A stretch of DNA of 8,150 nt from Sediminibacterium sp. (GTDB lineage: Bacteria; Bacteroidota; Bacteroidia; Chitinophagales; Chitinophagaceae). Position 1 is the stretch's first letter, and each line of letters begins with the position of its first letter. The position numbers and the translations under genes are program-made. This document shows, piece by piece, positions 1 through 7,601 of this stretch. The stretch is taken from contig JALRFB010000033.1 of NCBI GenBank assembly GCA_023256555.1, positions 1 to 8,150 of the forward strand, given 5' to 3'. The notes beneath the pieces are model-generated. The model was not told the DNA's origin and made no database searches. It was given only the letters and a program-made list of their open reading frames with translations.

Positions 1-3000
1 ATATAGAATTACAAAGGCATCAAATACCAGAGCAAGAAACCATTAATAATACTTTACTAAAGTTTGCTAAAAAACATAATGTACATGTTATTGCCACCAA
101 CGATAGTCATTATATCAATGAAGATGATGCCAATGCTCATGATATATTATTATGTATTAATACAGGCGAGAAACAATCTACTCCTGGTTTTGACGATTTC
201 GTGAATGATGAATTGCAAATAAAAAATAGAAGATTCAAATTCCCTAATAACGAATTTTATTTTAAGACACAGGAAGAAATGAAAGCACTATTCAGTGATA
301 TTCCTGAATCGATAGACAATACCAACAGAATTGTAGATAAAGTAGAAGTACTTAATTTAAAGAAAGATATTTTACTTCCTGCCTTCCCCATTCCCAAAGA
401 ATTTCAGATTCACAAAGATGCCAATATGAATCAATGGGAATTTTTAAAACATATAACATGGGAAGGTGCAAATAAAAGATATCCAGAAATTACTTCTGAG
501 ATTAGAGAAAGAATTGATTTTGAATTATTCACTATTCAAACTATGGGATTTGCTGGTTACTTCTTAATTGTAAGTGATTTTATTAAAGCTGGCAGAGAGA
601 TGGATGTGTTTGTGGGGCCTGGTCGTGGATCAGCAGCTGGATCTGTTGTAGCTTATTGTATTGGTATAACTAATATAGATCCTATCAAGTACCAATTACT
701 ATTTGAGCGTTTCTTAAACCCGGATAGAAAGAGCATGCCGGATATCGATACGGACTTTGATGATGAAGGCCGTCAAAAAGTAATCGATTATGTAGTCGAT
801 AAATATGGTAAAGAACAGGTTGCACAAATTATCACTTATGGTACAATGGCTGCAAAAAGTAGTATCAAAGATGTAGCTCGTGTAATGGACTTGCCATTAG
901 CGGAATCAAACCTATTGGCTAAACTAGTTCCAGATAAACCAGGTACTGAATTAAATAGATGCTTACATGCAGCTATCACAAAAAAAGAAGGTGAAAAATC
1001 TTTAGAAGAAAAAGAAGGCTACCAACAAGAAGATATAGACAATGTAAAAAAGCTTAGAGAAATTTACAATGGTAACGACCTTAGAGCTGCTGTATTACAT
1101 GAAGCAGAAAGATTAGAAGGATCCATTAGAAATACCGGTATTCATGCTGCAGGAATTATCATTGCACCAAGTGACCTGACTGAAATTATGCCAGTAGCTA
1201 CTGCCAAAGATTCTTCCTTATGGGTCACTCAAATTGAAGGATCTGTTATTGAAGAAGCGGGTGTAATTAAAATGGACTTCTTGGGTTTAAAGACCTTATC
1301 TATTTTAAAAACAGCATTGGAATTAATCAAACAGAACCATGGTGTTACTATCGATTTAGATACCATTCCATTGGATGATGAAAAAACTTTTCAATTATAC
1401 CAAAGGGGTGAAACCAATGCCACATTCCAATTTGAATCGGTAGGAATGCAAAAATATTTGAGAGAATTAAAGCCAGATAAATTTGCAGACTTAATTGCTA
1501 TGAACGCTTTGTATCGTCCAGGTCCTATCGCTTATATTCCCAATTTTATTGAACGTAAACATGGAAGAGAAGTTATTCAATATGATCTTCCTGAAATGGA
1601 AGAATACTTGGCGGATACTTATGGCATTACTGTGTATCAAGAGCAGGTAATGTTACTAAGTCAGAAGATTGGTGGATTTACAAAAGGTGATGCCGATGTG
1701 TTGAGAAAGGCAATGGGTAAAAAACAAAAATCTGTCTTGGATAAAATGAAGGCACAGTTTGTTGCAGGTGCAGTAAAAAATGGACATCCTGAAGCGGTAT
1801 TAGATAAAGTTTGGTCTGATTGGGAAGCATTTGCACAATATGCATTCAATAAATCACACTCTACTTGTTATGCATTTGTTGCATACCAAACAGCTTACTT
1901 AAAAGCTCATTATCCTGGAGAATATATGTCTGCTGTATTAAATCACGCAGGAAGTATTGAAAAAATAACTTTCTTCATGGAAGAATGTAAGCGAATGGGT
2001 ATCAAAGTATTGGGACCAGATATTAATGAATCTTTAAAAGGATTCTCTGTAAATAAAAAAGGAGAGATTAGATTTGGATTAGGTGGTTTAAAGGGTGTTG
2101 GTGAAGCAGCCATTGAAGGAATCATTTTAGAAAGAAATAAAAATGGCCATTTTGAAAACATGTTGGATTTTATGAAACGTGTATTATCAAGAGCAGTCAA
2201 CAAAAAATCTTTAGAAAGTTTAGCTTATTCAGGAAGTTTTGATTGTTTCACTGAATACCATCGTGCCCAATATTTTAATGTACCAGATGGGGAAAGAAGT
2301 TCTGGACTAGAAAAATTAATTGGCTATGCACAAGCGATGCAAACCATGAATACTGGTTCAAGTAATACGTTGTTTGGAGATTTACCCTCTGCAATGCAAG
2401 TGCCTATACCTAAATTAAATACCTGTGAGGAATGGACATTAACTGAAAAACTAGACCACGAGAAAGATATTACAGGCATGTTCATGAGTGGACATCCATT
2501 AGATCATTTTAGTTTTGAAATGAAACATTACTTGTTCACCCCTATCAATGACTTTAATGAGGTAAAAGATATGTTGGTGGTGCAACCAAATTATTTAGGA
2601 AAGAGTTTTAAACTAGCTGGATTAATTACAGATGTACAACATAGAATTACCAAGACTGGTAAAAACTTTGGCTCTTTTGTAATGGAAGACTTTACAGGAA
2701 AAACTGATTTTATCTTGTGGAGTGAAGACTATGTAAAGTTTCAAAACTATTTGGAAGTGGGTCAAAAGATTTGCATCAATGGTGCATTTAGAAACCGATT
2801 CAATCAACCCAACCTATTTGAATTTAAAATTCAAACAATGAGTTTATTAGAAACGGTGAAAACAACTCAAACCAGATCTATTGAAGTGAGTTTACATCCT
2901 GCCAATCTTAGACCAGACATGATTAGTTTTTTTGAGAAAAATATAAAAGACAACCCTGGCAAATCATCCTTTAAATTCAACTTTATTGAACCTAAAGAGC

Positions 3001-3110
3001 AGCTAGTTGCTAGTTTATTAACTTTCGATAGGGGCTACTCCATTAATGATGAATTGGTGGCTTTTCTGGATCAAAACCCAGAATTACAAGTACAGATCAA
3101 CCTCTTTTAA
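1..3110 (+). CDS. dnaE: DNA polymerase III subunit alpha (5' partial)
   Basis: Catalytic subunit of the replicative DNA polymerase, a cytoplasmic C-family polymerase working with the beta clamp. The frame is open from base 3 (bases 1-2 finish a cut codon), giving 1035 visible residues. The GTG at 201 is an internal valine, because the upstream codons encode the end of a PHP domain with TNDSH at residues 32-36. Further on are GPGRGS (205-210), PDIDTDF with the catalytic aspartates D247 and D249 (nt 741-749, equivalent to E. coli D401/D403), KMDFLG with the third aspartate D425 (nt 1275-1277), RPGP (505-508), a helix-hairpin-helix-like FGLGGLKGVG segment from about 691, and an OB-fold from about 868 to 925. 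About 150 N-terminal residues appear to be missing, judged from E. coli numbering. The C-terminus is QINLF, resembling a beta-clamp-binding pentapeptide. No frameshift is visible. Identity is very secure. Confidence 0.97.
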   Translation, partial: IELQRHQIPEQETINNTLLKFAKKHNVHVIATNDSHYINEDDANAHDILLCINTGEKQSTPGFDDFVNDELQIKNRRFKFPNNEFYFKTQEEMKALFSDIPESIDNTNRIVDKVEVLNLKKDILLPAFPIPKEFQIHKDANMNQWEFLKHITWEGANKRYPEITSEIRERIDFELFTIQTMGFAGYFLIVSDFIKAGREMDVFVGPGRGSAAGSVVAYCIGITNIDPIKYQLLFERFLNPDRKSMPDIDTDFDDEGRQKVIDYVVDKYGKEQVAQIITYGTMAAKSSIKDVARVMDLPLAESNLLAKLVPDKPGTELNRCLHAAITKKEGEKSLEEKEGYQQEDIDNVKKLREIYNGNDLRAAVLHEAERLEGSIRNTGIHAAGIIIAPSDLTEIMPVATAKDSSLWVTQIEGSVIEEAGVIKMDFLGLKTLSILKTALELIKQNHGVTIDLDTIPLDDEKTFQLYQRGETNATFQFESVGMQKYLRELKPDKFADLIAMNALYRPGPIAYIPNFIERKHGREVIQYDLPEMEEYLADTYGITVYQEQVMLLSQKIGGFTKGDADVLRKAMGKKQKSVLDKMKAQFVAGAVKNGHPEAVLDKVWSDWEAFAQYAFNKSHSTCYAFVAYQTAYLKAHYPGEYMSAVLNHAGSIEKITFFMEECKRMGIKVLGPDINESLKGFSVNKKGEIRFGLGGLKGVGEAAIEGIILERNKNGHFENMLDFMKRVLSRAVNKKSLESLAYSGSFDCFTEYHRAQYFNVPDGERSSGLEKLIGYAQAMQTMNTGSSNTLFGDLPSAMQVPIPKLNTCEEWTLTEKLDHEKDITGMFMSGHPLDHFSFEMKHYLFTPINDFNEVKDMLVVQPNYLGKSFKLAGLITDVQHRITKTGKNFGSFVMEDFTGKTDFILWSEDYVKFQNYLEVGQKICINGAFRNRFNQPNLFEFKIQTMSLLETVKTTQTRSIEVSLHPANLRPDMISFFEKNIKDNPGKSSFKFNFIEPKEQLVASLLTFDRGYSINDELVAFLDQNPELQVQINLF

Positions 3111-3165
3111 TAAAGTTGTTAAGAACGGTGGAAAAGTCAAAATGGCACTTATTAAATAATGGTCT

Positions 3166-3173
3166 TATTTTTG
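3166..3173 (+). promoter_or_regulatory. Candidate -7 promoter element for trxA
   Basis: TATTTTTG fits the Bacteroidota -7 consensus TAnnTTTG exactly and lies 35 bases before the thioredoxin ATG, inside the 98-base gap after dnaE. No TTG is seen at the usual -33 spacing, so the call rests on one half of the promoter. If active it gives an A/T-rich leader of about 30 bases and makes trxA at least partly independent of dnaE. Confidence 0.4.
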
Positions 3174-3208
3174 AATGAGTAAGAAAAAAACAATTTAAAT
3201 ATATATTT

Positions 3209-3526
3209 ATGGCATTAGAATTTACAGACGCAAATTTCCAATCTACGGTAATTGAAAGCGACAAATTAAGTGTAATTGACTTTTGGGCAGAATGGTGTGG
3301 TCCTTGTAGAGCAATTGGTCCAGTGATTGAAGAGTTAGCAACTGAATATGCTGGTAAAGTGAATATTGGTAAAGTAAATGTGGATGTGAATCCTAATTTG
3401 AGTATGAACTTTGGCATCACTTCTATTCCTGCTATCTTATTTGTAAAAGGTGGCCAAGTTGTAGACAAACAAATTGGAGCAGTTCCAAAATCGGTATTAG
3501 ACAAAAAGATTCAGTCTCATATGTAA
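3209..3526 (+). CDS. trxA: Thioredoxin
   Basis: A 105-residue cytoplasmic thioredoxin that reduces disulfides in client proteins and is recharged by thioredoxin reductase. The redox site is WCGPC (W29, C30, G31, P32, C33). It is preceded by the buried aspartate D24 in the DFWAEW strand and followed by the cis-proline loop TSIP (P74) and a GG turn at 81-82. The length is close to the usual 105-110 residues, with no signal peptide or lipobox, so this is the general cytosolic type rather than a periplasmic TlpA/DsbE-like protein. The ATG at 3209 follows an A/T-rich leader without a Shine-Dalgarno sequence, as is usual in Bacteroidota. It sits 98 bases after dnaE in the same direction and ends just before an intrinsic terminator. 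The symbol trxA is used for the family; paralogues elsewhere in the genome cannot be excluded. Confidence 0.95.
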   Translation: MALEFTDANFQSTVIESDKLSVIDFWAEWCGPCRAIGPVIEELATEYAGKVNIGKVNVDVNPNLSMNFGITSIPAILFVKGGQVVDKQIGAVPKSVLDKKIQSHM

Positions 3527-3549
3527 GACTGCTGAATTAATTTCTCTTT

Positions 3550-3579
3550 AAAATCCCGCTAAATAGCGGGATTTTTTTT
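3550..3579 (+). terminator. Rho-independent terminator after trxA
   Basis: A perfect 11-bp stem (3550-3560 pairing with 3565-3575; core ATCCCGCT / AGCGGGAT) closes a four-base AAAT loop and runs into an eight-T tract at 3572-3579. The left flank is not A-rich, so it should work mainly on plus-strand transcripts. It lies 23 bases after the trxA stop and separates trxA from nupC. Confidence 0.93.
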
Positions 3580-3586
3580 ATCTTTC
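3579..3586 (+). promoter_or_regulatory. Candidate -7 promoter element for nupC
   Basis: TATCTTTC matches five of the six fixed positions of TAnnTTTG and ends 17 bases before the nupC ATG, close to the 19-20 base distances of the mqnE and aminotransferase candidates. It begins in the last T of the preceding terminator. A promoter is needed somewhere here if the terminator is efficient. There is no clear -33 TTG; that region falls within the terminator stem. Confidence 0.3.
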
Positions 3587-3603
3587 TTGCCTAATTAAAA
3601 CCC

Positions 3604-4866
3604 ATGGAAAGATTTCAAGGTATATTCGGAATTATCTTAATATTAGCTATCGCTTTTTTATTCTCTAATAATAAAAAACAAATCAATTATAGATTGGTAG
3701 CAAGTGGTTTAGGACTTCAATTATTAATTGGCATCCTAGTATTAAAAATCCCAGCAGTTACTAGTTTTTTCCAATTACTTGGTAAAGCAATGGGTAAAAT
3801 CGAGCAGTTTTCAAGACAAGGTGCTGCCTTCGTGTATGGTGGTGTGGGTGCAATGACACCTACTGGTGTAAATGATTTTATAAACGGAGGTTTTGTATTT
3901 GCATTTAATGTCACTGCAACTATTATATTGGTATGTGTACTAGTGGCATTATTTTATCATTTTGGTATCATGCAAAGAATTATTGCAGTGATTGCAAAAG
4001 CAATGAATACTATTATGAGAGTGAGTGGTGCTGAAGCATTAAGTAATGTGGCGAGTGCTTTTGTGGGACAGGTAGAAGCTCAGGTAATGATTCGTCCTTA
4101 TCTAGCTACTATGACAAAAAGTGAGATTTTAGCAAGTATGAGTGGAAGTTTAGCTTGTATTGCAGGAGGTATCTTAATTGTATACGCCAATATGGGTGCT
4201 GCAGCAGGAATGGATTTAGCACCTAAATTAATCACAGCAAGTTTAATGGCAGCCCCTGGTGCTTTGGTGATTGCGAAAATCATATTCCCAGAAACAGAAA
4301 AATCTCAAACTTTAGGTAAAGTAACTTTAGAAGTAAAAAGCCAATATAGTAATACCATCGATGCTATAACACATGGTGCTGGTGATGGATTTAAAATCGC
4401 TATGAACGTAATTGCAATGTTAATTGGTTTTATTGCTTTAATTGCATTAGTGGATTGGTCTTTATTAAAAATTGGGCATTTATTTAGCGCCAATATTGAT
4501 TTAAGCTTGAATTTTATTTTTGGCAAATTGTTCTACCCTATGGCATGGGCAATGGGTATTCCAAGTGTAGATATTCAAAGTGCTGCAACACTTTTGGGAC
4601 AAAAATTAACCATTAACGAGTTTGTAGCGTTTAAGAGTTTAACCAGTAAAGTGGTTCCAATCTTAACAGAAAAAGGATTATTAATTGTTAGTATAGCTAT
4701 TTGCGGATTTGCCAACTTTAGTAGTGTAGGTATGTTAATTGGTGGTATTGGTGAATTAGCACCTAACCGAAGAAAAGACCTTGCTGAATTAGGATTGAAA
4801 GCATTATTAGCTGGTACACTAGCTTCTTATCTTTCTGCAAGTATCGCTGGAATCTTGATTGGATAA
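3604..4866 (+). CDS. nupC: Concentrative nucleoside transporter (CNT / NupC family)
   Basis: A 420-residue inner-membrane protein that should import nucleosides using a cation gradient. Hydrophobic membrane segments cover most of the chain, starting at residues 5-20 and 31-50. The diagnostic CNT motifs are present: GQVEA (155-159) followed by IRPYL, an INEFVAF hairpin (E339), and the family signature CGFANFSSVG (368-377, with N371 and S374), ending in APNRR. By comparison with the Vibrio cholerae CNT structure, Q156, E158, E339, N371 and S374 correspond to nucleoside-contacting residues. The middle residue of the first motif is valine where threonine or serine is usual. The length matches bacterial CNTs (about 400-425). 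The ATG at 3604 starts directly before the first membrane helix. Whether it prefers purine or pyrimidine nucleosides, and Na+ or H+, cannot be told from sequence. The nupC label denotes the family, not proven orthology to E. coli NupC. Confidence 0.92.
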   Translation: MERFQGIFGIILILAIAFLFSNNKKQINYRLVASGLGLQLLIGILVLKIPAVTSFFQLLGKAMGKIEQFSRQGAAFVYGGVGAMTPTGVNDFINGGFVFAFNVTATIILVCVLVALFYHFGIMQRIIAVIAKAMNTIMRVSGAEALSNVASAFVGQVEAQVMIRPYLATMTKSEILASMSGSLACIAGGILIVYANMGAAAGMDLAPKLITASLMAAPGALVIAKIIFPETEKSQTLGKVTLEVKSQYSNTIDAITHGAGDGFKIAMNVIAMLIGFIALIALVDWSLLKIGHLFSANIDLSLNFIFGKLFYPMAWAMGIPSVDIQSAATLLGQKLTINEFVAFKSLTSKVVPILTEKGLLIVSIAICGFANFSSVGMLIGGIGELAPNRRKDLAELGLKALLAGTLASYLSASIAGILIG

Positions 4867-4870
4867 TTCG

Positions 4871-4878
4871 TAACTTTG
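4871..4878 (+). promoter_or_regulatory. Candidate -7 promoter element for mqnE
   Basis: TAACTTTG is an exact TAnnTTTG match in the 31-base gap between nupC and mqnE, ending 19 bases before the mqnE ATG. The only nearby TTG (4855-4857) is 13 bases upstream, shorter than the usual spacing of roughly 19-20. mqnE may therefore have its own start site, be read through from nupC, or both. Confidence 0.4.
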
Positions 4879-4897
4879 TGTTCTAATTAGCAATAAT

Positions 4898-6031
4898 ATG
4901 AACAGCAAGGGAATCGAAGTGATTATAGCAGCAGAGAAAGATAGTACATTACAAAAAATAGGAACAAAAATTATACAAAACGAACGCCTATTGTTTGAAG
5001 AAGGCGTTTATTTATTTGAACACGCATCACTACCCTATGTTGGCGCTTTAGCTAATTGGAAAAGAGAGTCTTTGCATGGAGACAAGACCTATTTTAATAG
5101 AAACTTTCATATTGAACCTACCAATGTTTGTGTATTCTCTTGTAAGTTTTGCTCTTACTCAAAATTATATGCACATAAAGAAGAAGGATGGGAATTAACA
5201 GTAGATCAAATGTTAGACATTGTAAAATCTTACGATGGAAAACCTGTAACTGAAGTTCATATTGTAGGAGGTGTACATCCAAAATTGACATTAGCATTTT
5301 TCTTGGAATTAATGCGCGCCATTAAAGCACACAGACCTAATTTACATATCAAAGCCTTCACTCCAGTGGAATTGGAATACATGTTCAGAAAGGCAAAAGT
5401 GTCTGTTGCAGAAGGTATGAAATTAGCAAAAGAAGCAGGTTTAGACTCATTACCAGGGGGCGGTGCTGAGATATTTCATCCAGAAATCAGAGAACAAATA
5501 TGTGCTGATAAAGCAACTGCTGATCAATGGTTAGAAATACATAAAACTGCTCATGAATTAGGCATGCATAGTAATGCAACATTATTATATGGACATATCG
5601 AAAGCTACCACCATAGAATAGATCATATGGAGAGATTACGACAATTACAAGATCAAACTAAAGGCTTCAATACCTTTATTCCATTGAAATTTAGAAACGC
5701 TAATAATGATATGAGCAATGTGCCAGAATCTATTTTATTAGATGATTTAAAAATGTATGCTATTTCAAGATTGTATTTGGATAATTTCCCTCACTTGAAA
5801 GCGTATTGGCCAATGCTTGGAAGAGATGCAGCACAACTTACTTTAAGTTATGGAGTAAATGATATTGATGGAACCATTGACGATACCACTAAGATATACT
5901 CTATGGCAGGTTCTGAAGAACAAAACCCTGCAATGACTACAGAAGAATTAGTAACATTGATTAAACAGGCAAAACGTCAACCCATAGAAAGAGGGACATT
6001 GTATAATGTGATCAACGATTTTTCCAATTAA
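4898..6031 (+). CDS. mqnE: Aminofutalosine synthase (radical SAM)
   Basis: A 377-residue cytoplasmic radical SAM enzyme of the futalosine pathway to menaquinone. It joins 3-[(1-carboxyvinyl)oxy]benzoate to the adenosyl part of SAM, giving 6-amino-6-deoxyfutalosine. The [4Fe-4S] ligands are C78, C82 and C85 in the CxxxCxxC motif CVFSCKFC. The segment HIVGGVHP (121-128), the glycine-rich [13 protein letters not shown] (181-193), YGHIE (231-235), FIPLKF (260-265) and [15 protein letters not shown] (294-308) fit MqnE. The sister enzyme MqnC is similar through the GGGAEI segment but differs in the later blocks, so MqnE is favoured. The ATG at 4898 gives a normal-length N-terminus. No other mqn gene is in the window. 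The stop codon (6029-6031) overlaps that of the convergent serine dehydratase gene. Confidence 0.93.
   Translation: MNSKGIEVIIAAEKDSTLQKIGTKIIQNERLLFEEGVYLFEHASLPYVGALANWKRESLHGDKTYFNRNFHIEPTNVCVFSCKFCSYSKLYAHKEEGWELTVDQMLDIVKSYDGKPVTEVHIVGGVHPKLTLAFFLELMRAIKAHRPNLHIKAFTPVELEYMFRKAKVSVAEGMKLAKEAGLDSLPGGGAEIFHPEIREQICADKATADQWLEIHKTAHELGMHSNATLLYGHIESYHHRIDHMERLRQLQDQTKGFNTFIPLKFRNANNDMSNVPESILLDDLKMYAISRLYLDNFPHLKAYWPMLGRDAAQLTLSYGVNDIDGTIDDTTKIYSMAGSEEQNPAMTTEELVTLIKQAKRQPIERGTLYNVINDFSN
6028..6031. other. Overlapping convergent stop codons (mqnE / sdaA)
   Basis: The palindrome TTAA carries TAA for mqnE at 6029-6031 on the plus strand and TAA for the serine dehydratase at 6030-6028 on the minus strand. 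There is no intergenic space and no stem plus T-tract at the junction, so at least one transcript should run into the antisense of its neighbour. Confidence 0.95.
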
Positions 6032-7482
6032 CATTCTGCCAAAGCAATAGGAATCTGTGTTGCTAAACCACCATCTGCAGTTTCTTTGTATTTGACATTC
6101 ATGTCTAATGCAGTATTCCACATTGTATTGATTACTTTGTCCAAACTCACTACAGCAAAATCTGGTTTACTCTGTAATGCTAACTGAGCAGCTGTGATGG
6201 CTTTGATTGCACCCATTGTATTTCTCTCAATACATGGAATCTGCACTAACCCCCCCACTGGATCACAGGTTAATCCTAAATGGTGCTCCATGGCAATTTC
6301 TGCAGCCATCAACACTTGTTTTTGGTTACCCCCTAATAATTCTGTTAAACCAGCAGCAGCCATTGCTGAAGAAACCCCAATCTCAGCTTGACATCCTCCC
6401 ATAGCAGCTGATATCGTTGCCCCATTCTTAAACAAGACCCCCACCGCACTTGCAGTACACAAAAATTGCTGAATGTCTGATGGCTTATCTTTCTTGCAGA
6501 ATAAAGTAGTGTATAAAAGTACAGCAGGAATTACACCAGCTGCACCATTAGTAGGTGCAGTTACCACTCTTCCAAAATTGGCATTCTCTTCATTCACGGC
6601 TAGAGCAAAGCAACTCACCCAATCTAGTATATATTTAAAATCTGCACCACCTACTTTAATTAAAGAAAGCCATTCTTCTTTAGATTGATAGGTTTGATTG
6701 TTTACTAATTTTTTATTTAAATCAAAAGCCCTTCTTCTTACTTGTAATCCACCAGGCAAAACACCCTCGGTATTACATCCCTTATAAATACAATCTAACA
6801 TAGTATGCCAGATCGCATCAAGTCCACTATTCAATTGCGTCTCAGATAAATTCGCTTTTTCATTTTCTGCAATGATGGCAGAAATTGAATAGCCCGTTTT
6901 CATACAATGATGTAACAAATCATTGGTATTTATAAATTCAAAAGGAACTTCGTTTAATATTGTTTCATTGGTTTCCACTGCAACAATATATTCCTTTGAA
7001 TCATCATCTAATATAGTTCTTTCAATAAATCCTCCACCAATAGAATAATAAGTATAGACAAAATCTTTATGTTCTGTATGGACAATAAAACTTAATGCAT
7101 TGGGATGATGAGGAAGTGAGGCTTCTTTTAAAAACTGAATATGTTGTTCAGGGATAAACACAATGGGAAATTGTGCTTTTAATTGAATTGTTTGTTTTGT
7201 ACTGATATTATTCAATTTCAATGAAATAGTGGATGTGTCTGTAGTGATAGGGTCCTCACCCATCAAGCCCATCATCACAGCCATATCCGTTCCATGTCCT
7301 TTTCCCGTCTTTGCTAAAGAACCATACAACAGAACATCTATTGCAATTACTTTATGAAAACCAATTTGAACGGCAATTTCCTCCAAACAATGTAATGCAG
7401 CTTTCCACGGGCCTAAAGTATGAGAGCTAGATGGTCCCACACCAATTTTAAACATATCAAATACTGAAATATTCTTATCCAT
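6028..7482 (-). CDS. sdaA: L-serine ammonia-lyase (L-serine dehydratase), single-chain, iron-sulfur type
   Basis: A 484-residue cytoplasmic enzyme deaminating L-serine to pyruvate and ammonia with an oxygen-sensitive [4Fe-4S] cluster instead of PLP. The N-terminal beta domain begins [21 protein letters not shown] (key SSSHT at 18-22). The catalytic alpha domain includes [14 protein letters not shown] (307-320), [17 protein letters not shown] (362-378) and [18 protein letters not shown] (404-421). Cluster ligands are predicted as C364, C406 and C417; their 42- and 11-residue spacings match C343, C385 and C396 of the Legionella enzyme. The last residue, C484, corresponds to the Legionella C-terminal cysteine that binds the cluster as an intrinsic inhibitor. 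The ATG at 7482 is preferred over an in-frame TTG at 7494 because that TTG lies in a -7-like promoter octamer and would add only four residues. The gene converges on mqnE and diverges from the aminotransferase. Confidence 0.94.
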   Translation of the reverse strand: MDKNISVFDMFKIGVGPSSSHTLGPWKAALHCLEEIAVQIGFHKVIAIDVLLYGSLAKTGKGHGTDMAVMMGLMGEDPITTDTSTISLKLNNISTKQTIQLKAQFPIVFIPEQHIQFLKEASLPHHPNALSFIVHTEHKDFVYTYYSIGGGFIERTILDDDSKEYIVAVETNETILNEVPFEFINTNDLLHHCMKTGYSISAIIAENEKANLSETQLNSGLDAIWHTMLDCIYKGCNTEGVLPGGLQVRRRAFDLNKKLVNNQTYQSKEEWLSLIKVGGADFKYILDWVSCFALAVNEENANFGRVVTAPTNGAAGVIPAVLLYTTLFCKKDKPSDIQQFLCTASAVGVLFKNGATISAAMGGCQAEIGVSSAMAAAGLTELLGGNQKQVLMAAEIAMEHHLGLTCDPVGGLVQIPCIERNTMGAIKAITAAQLALQSKPDFAVVSLDKVINTMWNTALDMNVKYKETADGGLATQIPIALAEC

Positions 7483-7491
7483 AATATTAGA

Positions 7492-7499
7492 CAAATGTA
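7492..7499 (-). promoter_or_regulatory. Candidate -7 promoter element for sdaA
   Basis: Read on the minus strand, 7499 to 7492 is TACATTTG, an exact TAnnTTTG match nine bases before the ATG at 7482. This would give a very short or almost absent leader, so either the gene is nearly leaderless or the match is chance. No -33 TTG stands at the expected distance. Confidence 0.35.
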
Positions 7500-7573
7500 T
7501 GTTAGTATTTGAAAATGGGGAAAATTTTGAAACAACTATCTTTAAAATTCAAGGCCTGAAAGCAATTATTTGC

Positions 7574-7581
7574 GAAATTTG
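7574..7581 (+). promoter_or_regulatory. Candidate -7 promoter element for the aminotransferase gene
   Basis: GAAATTTG matches five of six fixed positions of TAnnTTTG and ends 20 bases before the ATG at 7602, like the mqnE arrangement. The overlapping ATTTGC-GAA-ATTTGC repeat (7568-7582) covers it. The spacing favours 7602 rather than 7652 as the native start. There is no convincing -33 element. Confidence 0.25.
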
Positions 7582-7601
7582 CACTTATAAAAATCAATTG
7601 T

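Noticed and set aside
201..203. GTG at 201 as the start of the DNA polymerase gene
   Set aside because: The frame is open to the left edge and the upstream codons encode a recognisable end of the PHP domain, so this GTG is an internal valine.
3150..3175. Weak AT-only hairpin (TTATT-A-AATAA) after dnaE as a terminator
   Set aside because: The stem is five A/T pairs with a one-base loop and no GC core, so it cannot be supported as an intrinsic terminator.
3097..3504. A 135-codon antisense reading frame over trxA
   Set aside because: It is complementary to a well-conserved thioredoxin, has no recognisable domain, and its composition is that expected of a shadow frame.
4855..4878. A complete -33/-7 promoter (TTG at 4855 plus TAACTTTG) before mqnE
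   Set aside because: The 13-base spacing is clearly shorter than the usual Bacteroidota arrangement, so only the -7 half is reported.
6194..6688. Three short plus-strand frames within the serine dehydratase gene
   Set aside because: They lie opposite conserved catalytic motifs of a certain gene, overlap each other in different frames and have no domain signal.
7492..7494. TTG at 7494 as the start of the serine dehydratase
   Set aside because: It adds only four unconserved residues, is a rare start codon, and lies inside a -7-like promoter octamer; an ATG follows at 7482.
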